From CALGYY01 sp963678485 (GTDB lineage: Bacteria; Bacteroidota; Bacteroidia; Bacteroidales; CAIWKO01), in contig OY782882.1 of NCBI GenBank assembly GCA_963678485.1, positions 3,038,001 through 3,102,000 of the forward strand: a stretch of DNA of 64,000 nucleotides, given 5' to 3'. Positions 1 through 6,439 of this stretch are shown here, piece by piece. A program made the position numbers and the translations under genes. How positions within the stretch are numbered: the stretch's first letter is position 1; each line of letters starts with the position of its first letter. The notes under the pieces were generated by a model. It saw nothing but the letters and a program-made list of their open reading frames with translations. It did not search any database and was not told where the DNA came from.

Positions 1-238
1 AAGGACAACTATCACAGGCTTCAAAATCCGGAGTAATATTCTGGCAATTGATGGTCTTTGCTAAAATTCGCGCACATGTCGTTTTACCCACACCTCTAGG
101 GCCGCAGAATAAAAATGCTTGAGCGAGCTGCTTGTTTTTTATAGCATTTTTCAGAGTGGTGATAATGGCTTTTTGGCCAACCACAGTGTCAAAGGTCTGC
201 GGTCTGTATTTACGTGCTGATACAACGAAATTCTCCAT
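1..238 (-). CDS. dnaX: DNA polymerase III subunit gamma/tau, N-terminal part (cut by window edge)
   Basis: The first 79 codons of the clamp-loader ATPase that loads the sliding clamp at the replication fork. The reverse-strand reading starts with ATG at 238 (MENFVVSARKYRP) and shows the family N-terminus, then the Walker A motif GPRGVGKTTCARILAK near residues 45-60. The zinc-binding cysteine cluster begins in NCQNITPDFEACDSCP. The gene runs off the left edge, so the rest of the ATPase and the tau C-terminus cannot be seen. A TACCTTTG box lies about 30 bases upstream of the start. The reading frame is clean and the family is certain. Confidence 0.95.
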   Translation of the reverse strand, partial: MENFVVSARKYRPQTFDTVVGQKAIITTLKNAIKNKQLAQAFLFCGPRGVGKTTCARILAKTINCQNITPDFEACDSCP

Positions 239-271
239 GATAAAAATAGTAATGGTGGAAAAAATGAGTTT

Positions 272-279
272 CAAAGGTA
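272..279 (-). promoter_or_regulatory. -7 box of the dnaX promoter
   Basis: On the minus strand this reads TACCTTTG, an exact match to the Bacteroidota TAnnTTTG element. It would start a transcript near 267, with a leader of about 29 bases before the dnaX ATG. No TTG is seen at the usual 17-23 base distance upstream, so only the -7 element is supported. Confidence 0.5.
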
Positions 280-315
280 CATAAATTCGGTGTGACAGAA
301 GTACCTGAATGAGCA

Positions 316-345
316 AAAAAAAACGGCCATATGGCCGTCTTTTTC
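316..345 (-). terminator. Intrinsic terminator after the DUF2795 gene
   Basis: The perfect palindrome ACGGCCATATGGCCGT spans 323-338. It is flanked by A8 on its left, which is the U-tract for minus-strand transcripts, and by a T-run on its right. It lies between the end of the DUF2795 gene and dnaX, so it mainly ends the DUF2795 transcript. It could work in both directions. Confidence 0.75.
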
Positions 346-378
346 ATTTCTTTTAGCATCCTCTATGCTGAAATTTCA

Positions 379-600
379 TTAATACTCATCTTCATGAAAG
401 AAGAAATCTTCTTTAGTGGGATAATCTGGCCAAAGGTCTTCTATGCTTTCATAGATCTCGCCTTCGTCTTCAATCTCCCTGAGATTTTCGATAACTTCCA
501 TAGGTGCTCCTGAACGAATTGCAAAGTCGATTAACTCGTCTTTGGTGGCAGGCCAGGGAGCATCTTCAAGTTTTGAGGCTAATTCCAGAGTCCAATACAT
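379..600 (-). CDS. DUF2795 domain protein, small and acidic
   Basis: A 73-residue acidic protein of the DUF2795 family, which is conserved in Bacteroidota but has no assigned function. The start MYWTLELASKLEDAPWPATK and the Glu/Asp-rich tail ending HEDEY are typical, and the length matches the family. It has no signal peptide or membrane segment, so it should be cytoplasmic. It is transcribed toward dnaX but is separated from it by a terminator hairpin, so the two need not be co-transcribed. The function is unknown. Confidence 0.85.
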   Translation of the reverse strand: MYWTLELASKLEDAPWPATKDELIDFAIRSGAPMEVIENLREIEDEGEIYESIEDLWPDYPTKEDFFFHEDEY

Positions 601-940
601 AATTTAATAGGTCGTTGAATTTTTTCGCAAAAATATATCAAAAAAAGCTAAAAAGTCAAATCTTTTTCAAAAAAATTATAAAATGCAGTCAATTAATGAA
701 ATGCGTAAAATATTTGTACAACAAAACATCGCTTTTACATCCTCTTAACATATAATGAAGGCTTCAATAACTATTACTTTTTACCAAAACCGACTGCATT
801 GCATGGGTAACGCAACATTCTTAACCCATATTGTACGGCTAAAAAGTAATACTTCAATCCTGGCAAGGAGCTCCTCAATTTGTCATTTGAAGAAGTAAAA
901 GTTTATTGTACTTTTGGGCGTGTTATTTTGATTCCAATCA
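601..940. other. Intergenic region with a long imperfect hairpin and a promoter
   Basis: 340 AT-rich bases between divergent genes, with no credible ORF. ATTACTTTTTA (773-783) and TAAAAAGTAAT (840-850) form a perfect 11-bp inverted repeat. Between them, GCATGGGTAA and TTAACCCATAT can pair imperfectly, giving an extended ~80-nt stem-loop. The promoter of the 941 gene follows it. I see no tRNA or other RNA gene that I recognise. Confidence 0.6.
886..916 (+). promoter_or_regulatory. Promoter of the methyltransferase/racemase pair
   Basis: TTTG at 886-889, a 19-base spacer and TACTTTTG at 909-916 match the Bacteroidota housekeeping promoter in both boxes and in spacing. The predicted start is near 921, leaving a leader of about 20 bases before the ATG at 941. 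Confidence 0.7.
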
Positions 941-2242
941 ATGAAACTTATTATCTATACAACCAAGTATCGCAAGGGCGGCGCTTTGTTTCCCAGAGCT
1001 GCAAACACTCTGGCGACTCTTCTTGGTAATGCTGAGGCAGGAGAGGAGATATGCTGTATTCCGGTAGAAAGTAAACTGGAATTGCGCAAGGTATTCTATG
1101 ATATCGAGGCTTCAGGGAAGACCATCAGTGAATTTCATTTTTTTGGACATTCGGGCATGTATGGGCCTATGTTCGGGAGTGTAGCTTTCCCCGAACAATT
1201 CAGTCCGTGGGAGTGGCAAACCCTCCGCATTCCTTTTTCAGCAGAAGCCACCGCCAGTTTTCATTGTTGCCGCAGTGCCCGTTGGTTTGCACCTTTTTTT
1301 GCCAAGACTTTTGGAATTATATCCAAGGGATATCATTGGTATACCACCTTTTCATCAAAGCCTTCTCATTTTAAAGCAGTCGATTTGTTTGGTAAAACCA
1401 AGCAAGTATTCTGTATTGGTTGCCCAGGAAAAAAGTCACACGGTTTTTTAGGCTCACTTAAAAAATTGACCGGACTGATGCCTGCTGAAGAGATGAAAAC
1501 CTTTTCGCCATCTCAGCAGGCTGCGGATGAAACATATAATTCTGTTGCCGCTAAGTACGCAGAAGTTTTTAGCGACATTAAAGTACGGGAGGACGAATGG
1601 AATTGGCTTCAGCAACATTTTCCTGACATCGGAAACTGTCGCGTTCTTGATATTGGCTGTGGCAATGGGGCACTACTCGCCGAACTAGCGCCACGAATTG
1701 CATTTGGATTGGGCATCGATGAATCTGCACAGATGATTAATGTTGCAAATACCAACTATGCTGAGCAAAAAAATCTTCGTTTCGAACAGATTAGCGGACC
1801 AACAATCCCATTAGCTGATAATAGTGTTGATCTAGTGATTTCTCTATTATCGTTCCGCTATCTTGACTGGGATCCAATGATGGAGGAAATCCGCAGGGTG
1901 TTGATTCCCGGAGGAAAGTTCCTGGTGGTGGATATGGTGACTGTACCTGTTCGCATGGTTGAATTGCCTCGAATGTTTATTGATAAATTCAGATCCTTTC
2001 GCCAGCGCCGAAAAAATCCTGCATTTTACGCAGCACTTAGCAAATTAGTCACTGATCCGAACTGGTCGGAAATGCTGAAAAACAATCCAATCAGAGCTCA
2101 GCATGAATATGTTTGGTATCTCGAAAGCCGCTTCCCCGGCCGAAAAACGGAAATTCTAAATATAGGGTTCCATTCACGTATCCTGGCATTCGACAGTGGT
2201 GATTTTTCTAAATTGAAATCAATAAGGTTAACTTACCCCTGA
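941..2242 (+). CDS. Caspase-like N-terminal domain fused to a class I SAM methyltransferase
   Basis: A 433-residue two-part protein. Residues 235-243 (VLDIGCGNG) are SAM-binding motif I of a class I methyltransferase. LADNSVDLVIS and LIPGGKFLVVDM follow at the usual distances, so the Methyltransf_11-like domain covers roughly residues 200-335. The first ~165 residues are not methyltransferase. They contain FHFFGHSG (His70) and, 40 residues on, SFHCCRSAR (Cys109/Cys110), which resemble the His-Gly and A-C-R-S/G dyad regions of caspase- and CHAT-type clan CD peptidases. The fold assignment is an inference from these motifs only. The stop is 4 bases before the racemase-like gene, so the two are co-transcribed and probably share a pathway. 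There is no signal peptide. Substrate and peptidase activity are unknown. Confidence 0.8.
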   Translation: MKLIIYTTKYRKGGALFPRAANTLATLLGNAEAGEEICCIPVESKLELRKVFYDIEASGKTISEFHFFGHSGMYGPMFGSVAFPEQFSPWEWQTLRIPFSAEATASFHCCRSARWFAPFFAKTFGIISKGYHWYTTFSSKPSHFKAVDLFGKTKQVFCIGCPGKKSHGFLGSLKKLTGLMPAEEMKTFSPSQQAADETYNSVAAKYAEVFSDIKVREDEWNWLQQHFPDIGNCRVLDIGCGNGALLAELAPRIAFGLGIDESAQMINVANTNYAEQKNLRFEQISGPTIPLADNSVDLVISLLSFRYLDWDPMMEEIRRVLIPGGKFLVVDMVTVPVRMVELPRMFIDKFRSFRQRRKNPAFYAALSKLVTDPNWSEMLKNNPIRAQHEYVWYLESRFPGRKTEILNIGFHSRILAFDSGDFSKLKSIRLTYP

Positions 2243-2246
2243 GTCT

Positions 2247-3020
2247 ATGTCCTCACCTGATAAAAACCATGTGGAGCGTATCGGAATTCTCGATTACGGA
2301 ATTGGTGGACTTGGTGTTTATGCCTTATTAAAACAACATAATTTCTCCTCACCCATCAGTTATATTTCTGATGCGGGATTTACTCCTTACGGAAAACTGT
2401 CGCGTACGGAGTTGAGTCAGCGAGTCGATCTTATGATTGACAAATGCTGGCAAATGGGGATTCGCAAATTGCTCATAGCCTGTAATGCTGCTTCTACTGT
2501 ACTTCCCAGACCACATCCGGCCGAAATGGAGGTGTTGGGGTTCACCGGTTTTGGAGTGCAGGCTGTTAAACAATCTGGTGTAAAAGAAGTGCTGTTATTA
2601 GGCGGAGGACGTACAGTGCGTGCAGGGAATTACCGTCGCAGCCTGGAGTTATTAGGTATTAACGTGAGGCAACGGATAAGCCAGCCACTGTCGATTCATA
2701 TTGAAGCCGGAGACACCAATTCCTCGGCGCTGAATAATCTTGTTCAGCAATATTTGAAGGATATTCGACCCAATGAGGCTCTGTTGCTCGCATGCACTCA
2801 TTATCCTGCAATTACCCCTCTGTTCCAAAAATTTCTCCCTAAGGGAAATTTAATTATTGATCCAGCCCTTACGGCGGCAGATTACATTACGAGCAAGTGG
2901 AATTACTCGCGAGTGATGCATGAAGACATTTTTCATACAAGTGGCGACAAAAACCGTATGAGAGCTGCATCAATACACACCTTTAATATATCGATAGGTG
3001 AAATACATTCAATTTTCTGA
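2247..3020 (+). CDS. Glutamate/aspartate racemase family protein (MurI-like)
   Basis: A 257-residue member of the Asp/Glu racemase superfamily. Both catalytic cysteines are present: Cys79 in LLIACNAAST and Cys183 in LLACTHYP. The N-terminal IGILDYGIGGLGV and the segment SDAGFTPYGK match the MurI layout. The usual Asp-Ser after the first strand is Asp-Tyr, and ACNTAS is ACNAAS, so the substrate may differ from glutamate. MurI normally makes D-glutamate for peptidoglycan. Whether this is the housekeeping enzyme or a specialised copy cannot be told here, so no symbol is given. It starts 4 bases after the methyltransferase fusion, an unusual partner for a wall-synthesis gene. Confidence 0.85.
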   Translation: MSSPDKNHVERIGILDYGIGGLGVYALLKQHNFSSPISYISDAGFTPYGKLSRTELSQRVDLMIDKCWQMGIRKLLIACNAASTVLPRPHPAEMEVLGFTGFGVQAVKQSGVKEVLLLGGGRTVRAGNYRRSLELLGINVRQRISQPLSIHIEAGDTNSSALNNLVQQYLKDIRPNEALLLACTHYPAITPLFQKFLPKGNLIIDPALTAADYITSKWNYSRVMHEDIFHTSGDKNRMRAASIHTFNISIGEIHSIF

Positions 3021-3345
3021 TATAACTTCCTGTGTTAATTATCATATTAATTAGGAAATTATACCTGCGTATTTTATTTTGATACAATTTAACAAATGCA
3101 GGTGAAACGACTTCGTTATCTTTAACTGATTATTCCCGCTATTACGAATGTAATCCTTGTATGACGGCGATTTTGACCACTGCTCGAATTTCTATCACAT
3201 ATTTATTTTAAAGTTTTTTCATTAAATTATTTTATTGTTTTGTAGCTTTGCAATAAATTTTTATTAGCAAAGTTTTAGATACACTAATAATAAAAATATG
3301 ACGAATTCTAGAATATGAATTTTCTAAACTTTAATACAAACTAAA
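3021..3345. other. AT-rich intergenic region with operator-like palindromes
   Basis: 325 bases with no ORF. The right half carries a TAGCTTTG box, an imperfect inverted repeat around it (3246-3272) and a TTCTAGAA palindrome (3306-3313), all upstream of the HTH-protein gene. The left half holds no terminator or RNA that I can recognise. Confidence 0.5.
3243..3272 (+). promoter_or_regulatory. -7 box overlapped by an inverted repeat, possible autoregulatory operator
   Basis: TAGCTTTG at 3243-3250 fits TAnnTTTG. Its second half begins an inverted repeat, CTTTGCAATAA (3246-3256) against TTATTAGCAAAG (3261-3272), with one bulged base. No good TTG lies 17-23 bases upstream. A repressor bound at the repeat would cover the promoter. 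The downstream gene encodes a DNA-binding protein, so self-regulation is a reasonable inference. Confidence 0.4.
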
Positions 3346-3900
3346 ATGAAAGCTAAGAGCTCAACCGAAAAAAAGAAAGCTGGAAGACCTAAATCAGTAA
3401 AAAAAAGTGCAATAAATAGTACAAAGTCCAACACAGCTCAAAAAGCTGCTGAAGAACAGAGTGCAGTTGCTGAAGTGAAAGTTCCAAAGAAACGTGGCCC
3501 AAGAGGTCCGCGCAAACCAAAAGAACCCAGCGAAGCAACACGCATCCATGTTGGCCAAATTATCAGCAAGCGCATGAAAATGCGTGGACTGAGCAAGAAC
3601 AAACTCGCCAAAACATTAAAACTTACTCCTCCTACCGTTTCTCTGATGGTAAATAGTAATTCAGTCCAGACTGAACGATTAATGGAGGTTTCCGTCGCAC
3701 TGGGTTACAATTTCTTTAATGAGATCGGACAAATGTTGAGCCTCGGTTCATCACCTGCTAATCTTTCTGAAGAACTAGACGAACTGCATTCATTCTCGGC
3801 TGCTAACAAGGGAGATAAGGATTACGAACTGCGCTTCCTGCGCGAAGAGAACGCTTATCTAAAACGTATCGTTGAGCTTATGGCAGGCGGCAAGCAATAA
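3346..3900 (+). CDS. HTH DNA-binding protein with a basic, AT-hook-like N-terminus
   Basis: A 184-residue protein in three parts. Residues 1-62 are very Lys/Arg/Pro-rich and include AGRPKS (an AT-hook GRP core) and KKRGPRGPRKPK, suited to minor-groove DNA contact. Residues ~65-120 resemble an XRE/Cro-type helix-turn-helix, with GLSKNKLAKTLKLTPPTVS as the likely recognition unit. The last ~30 residues (YELRFLREENAYLKRIVELM) look like a short coiled coil for dimerisation. It is probably a nucleoid-associated or regulatory protein. Target genes are unknown. It is monocistronic, between an operator-like promoter and a strong terminator. Confidence 0.75.
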   Translation: MKAKSSTEKKKAGRPKSVKKSAINSTKSNTAQKAAEEQSAVAEVKVPKKRGPRGPRKPKEPSEATRIHVGQIISKRMKMRGLSKNKLAKTLKLTPPTVSLMVNSNSVQTERLMEVSVALGYNFFNEIGQMLSLGSSPANLSEELDELHSFSAANKGDKDYELRFLREENAYLKRIVELMAGGKQ

Positions 3901-3920
3901 TGTTTATATATTGAATACTT

Positions 3921-3961
3921 AGCCATCCGGCATCCTCAGGGGACGGATGGCTTTTTTTTTA
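3921..3961 (+). terminator. Intrinsic terminator after the HTH-protein gene
   Basis: AGCCATCCG (3921-3929) pairs perfectly with CGGATGGCT (3944-3952) and is followed by a run of T residues. It ends the HTH-protein transcript and faces the convergent cobalamin adenosyltransferase gene. Confidence 0.85.
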
Positions 3962-3987
3962 CCCGGAGCGGGCATGCCAACATAGCA

Positions 3988-4578
3988 TTAATGAGATTTC
4001 TTCGTCTTACTTGAGTTTTCAACCGGCCATATCGTTTCTTTAACTCCAATATCATACGACAATCGCCGCGATAGCACAAAAAAGTAATCCGAAAGCCTGT
4101 TTAAATACTGGATCACTAAAGCATCAACCTTAACTTCCTCAGAAAGGCGGATTATCAGGCGTTCTGCGCGACGGCAGACTGTCCGTGCAAGATGACCCCA
4201 TGAAACAGCAGTATGTCCGCCCGGAAGTATGAAATGTGTGAGGGCCGGCAGACCCACGTTCATTTTGTCAATCGCCTTTTCAAGTCGAGTTACATCAGCT
4301 TTGTTTATTTTAGGTAAGTTTAATGCTGCTTCTTTTGAATCAGCTGCTAATAGTGATTCTGCAACAAAGAGTTTATCCTGTATAAAAAGAAGGATGTCAT
4401 TATATGCAAGACTTTCCTTCTGATCCCGTAACATACCCACAATAGCGTTTAGTTCATCAAGAGTTCCGTAACATTCAATTCGCAAACAATGTTTAGGAAC
4501 CCGTGTTCCGCCGATCAGGCTGGTCTCGCCTTTATCGCCTTTTCGCGTATAAATTTTCCAGTCGTTGGGATCTGTCAT
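3988..4578 (-). CDS. ATP:cob(I)alamin adenosyltransferase, PduO type
   Basis: A 196-residue enzyme that transfers the adenosyl group of ATP to cob(I)alamin to make coenzyme B12. The N-terminal IYTRKGDKGETSLIGGTR (from residue 9) is the family ATP-binding signature. YGTLDELNAIVGML and the helix GHLARTVCRRAERLI contain the conserved Asp/Glu and Arg residues of the trimeric PduO fold. Length is normal. The known role that fits here is supplying adenosylcobalamin to methylmalonyl-CoA mutase, whose product is used by the epimerase/decarboxylase operon at 30.6-35.2 kb. The ABC ATPase gene lies 59 bases upstream on the same strand and may share a transcript. Confidence 0.92.
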   Translation of the reverse strand: MTDPNDWKIYTRKGDKGETSLIGGTRVPKHCLRIECYGTLDELNAIVGMLRDQKESLAYNDILLFIQDKLFVAESLLAADSKEAALNLPKINKADVTRLEKAIDKMNVGLPALTHFILPGGHTAVSWGHLARTVCRRAERLIIRLSEEVKVDALVIQYLNRLSDYFFVLSRRLSYDIGVKETIWPVENSSKTKKSH

Positions 4579-4637
4579 AATTTAGTGTTTTGCAAGGATT
4601 ACCTAAGCCTTGATGACACAGTATAATTTTTTTCTTA

Positions 4638-5369
4638 TTATTTTACCACAGGATCTTCACGGTAAAAGGACATTTTTCGAATATCCTGATTCGGAGCATC
4701 GGAGTCAACCAAACCATCTTTCAAACGAATAATTCTGTGCGCATGACGAGCAATGTCTTCTTCGTGTGTAACAAGAATAATGGTGTTTCCCAGACTATGA
4801 ATATGTTCAAATAAGCCCATAATCTCAATGGACGTCTTAGAGTCGAGGTTACCGGTGGGTTCATCAGCAAGAATAATCGAAGGATGATTCACCAAGGCCC
4901 GTGCGATTGCAACACGTTGCCGTTGTCCCCCCGAAAGTTCGTTGGGTTTGTGTGTCACCCTATCCGAAAGCTGTACCTGCTCCAATACTTCCTGCGCACG
5001 CTCCAATCGTTTGGCCTTTGTTAATCCTGCATATACAAGTGGAAGCATTACATTATCCAATGCAGTTGATCGCGGTAAAAGATTGAAGGTTTGAAATACA
5101 AACCCAATCTCCTTGTTACGAATCTCAGCAAGTTCATTATCTGTAAGCTTACTAACATCCTTTTTATTCAGTATATATTCGCCACCGCTTGCGCTGTCGA
5201 GACAACCCAAGATATTCATTAAGGTTGATTTTCCACTGCCCGAAGGACCCATCAGTGCAACATATTCATTTTTGTAAATTTGAATATTGATTCCCTGAAG
5301 CGCTTTAACGATATGCGTTCCTACCTTGTAGTGTTTGTAAATATTGTTGAGACCAATGATTTCTTCCAT
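4638..5369 (-). CDS. ABC transporter ATP-binding protein, MacB/LolD type
   Basis: A 243-residue nucleotide-binding subunit. It has Walker A GPSGSGKST, the Q-loop, the signature LSGGQRQRVAIARAL, Walker B with ILADEPTGNLD, and the switch His in LVTHEED. ADEPTGNLD is typical of the MacB/LolD/FtsE group that powers lipoprotein or peptide export across the inner membrane. I chose the ATG at 5369 (MEEIIGLNNIYKHYKVG), where family members start. An in-frame TTG at 5444 would add 25 unrelated residues. No permease gene is next to it, so the partner must be elsewhere. FtsX at 15.7 kb is a possible but unsupported partner. Confidence 0.88.
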   Translation of the reverse strand: MEEIIGLNNIYKHYKVGTHIVKALQGINIQIYKNEYVALMGPSGSGKSTLMNILGCLDSASGGEYILNKKDVSKLTDNELAEIRNKEIGFVFQTFNLLPRSTALDNVMLPLVYAGLTKAKRLERAQEVLEQVQLSDRVTHKPNELSGGQRQRVAIARALVNHPSIILADEPTGNLDSKTSIEIMGLFEHIHSLGNTIILVTHEEDIARHAHRIIRLKDGLVDSDAPNQDIRKMSFYREDPVVK

Positions 5370-5496
5370 GTTCTGATATTTCCTGCAGTATGCTGCATTG
5401 TCGCTGCAATAACGTTCGCCCTGCGGTTTAAGTATGGTTAACAATGATTTGTGTTATTTTGCAATAATCAACAAATCTGAGTTTCATGCAAAATTA

Positions 5497-6276
5497 CTAA
5501 AACCGAAGCACAATATCCTGTTTGCTCAACTCTTTTTTAATATATACCAAACCAAACTGAAATAAATCTAATGTAAGTCTAACCTCTGGATTGGCTTTAA
5601 TTTCAGCCCATGCGTCCTCCATTCCTTCACTCCAGTGGATATCGTCAAAAATCAACAGACTGTCGTTCGTTGCCATTTTAAGTAGTTGTTCGAAGTAACG
5701 CAGAGTGCCCTCTTTTGTATGATCACCATCGATAAAAACCAAATCAAAACGATAAGATTCTGCAGCTAACACCAAAAGCGCCTCATTAAACGGCATGTTC
5801 ATGAATCGCACATTCTGATTTCCCTTAAGTATAGGGTGATGGACAGCTGTATTCTGAGTTTCGGTACAAGCTTCAATAGTGGTAACAACTGCTTTTGGAC
5901 AGGCTTCGACTAAATATGAGGTGCTTATTCCAACCGATGTTCCAAGTTCCAATATAGAATGAGCCTGCTGCCTCTTGGCCAAACGATATAACAGTCGCCC
6001 GTATTTTTTGCGCACCGAATGTTTGCGCACTATTTCTCCAATACTGATTTCTTTTCCTTTATCAGCCGAAGCACCAAGGTCGTAACGACAAATGATGGTA
6101 GTAAGCCTCGACCAGTACTTGCGTATTTTTTCAACCTCCTTATACTGCGCTTTGCTGCAGTGGTCTTCGAGCACTTCGGTGATTAGCGAAAACACAAAGG
6201 GCGAATGTATACTGTATTTACTCAGCGCTATAAGCCTGTATCTAAACCAGCGAAAAAAAGGTTGAACTGTTGTCAT
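5497..6276 (-). CDS. Class I SAM-dependent methyltransferase, Methyltransf_24 type
   Basis: A 259-residue protein. HSILELGTSVGISTSYLVEA (from residue 106) is SAM motif I, and RFDLVFIDGDHTKEG is the motif with the acidic residues seen in catechol-O-methyltransferase-like enzymes. SLLIFDDIHWSEGMEDAW follows. The first ~90 residues are basic and helical (FFRWFRYRLIALSKYSIHSPFVFS) and resemble the N-terminus of a Bacteroidota group whose substrate is not known. It is divergent from the DUF2723 gene and lies upstream of the ABC ATPase on the same strand, with about 127 bases between them. Confidence 0.82.
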   Translation of the reverse strand: MTTVQPFFRWFRYRLIALSKYSIHSPFVFSLITEVLEDHCSKAQYKEVEKIRKYWSRLTTIICRYDLGASADKGKEISIGEIVRKHSVRKKYGRLLYRLAKRQQAHSILELGTSVGISTSYLVEACPKAVVTTIEACTETQNTAVHHPILKGNQNVRFMNMPFNEALLVLAAESYRFDLVFIDGDHTKEGTLRYFEQLLKMATNDSLLIFDDIHWSEGMEDAWAEIKANPEVRLTLDLFQFGLVYIKKELSKQDIVLRF

Positions 6277-6404
6277 TAAATATTCTTCTGGAAAATAACT
6301 TATTCAATTCCTCGTTTACCGGAGGTTCTGAACTTGAATCTTGTTCTTTATTATAGCTATTTCTGTTTTTTTGATGGATTTACTCCTTTATTAAGGGTTT
6401 TTCG

Positions 6405-6412
6405 TAATTTCG
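6405..6412 (+). promoter_or_regulatory. -7 box of the DUF2723 gene
   Basis: TAATTTCG, one base from TAnnTTTG, lies 27 bases upstream of the GTG start at 6440. No clear TTG is present at 17-23 bases. It is a weak but plausible promoter. Confidence 0.4.
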
Positions 6413-6439
6413 CACACAAAATAACCAAATATTATTAAG

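Noticed and set aside
5367..5444. Upstream TTG start for the ABC ATPase adding 25 residues
   Set aside because: The extension has no family similarity and the ATG at 5369 matches usual N-termini.
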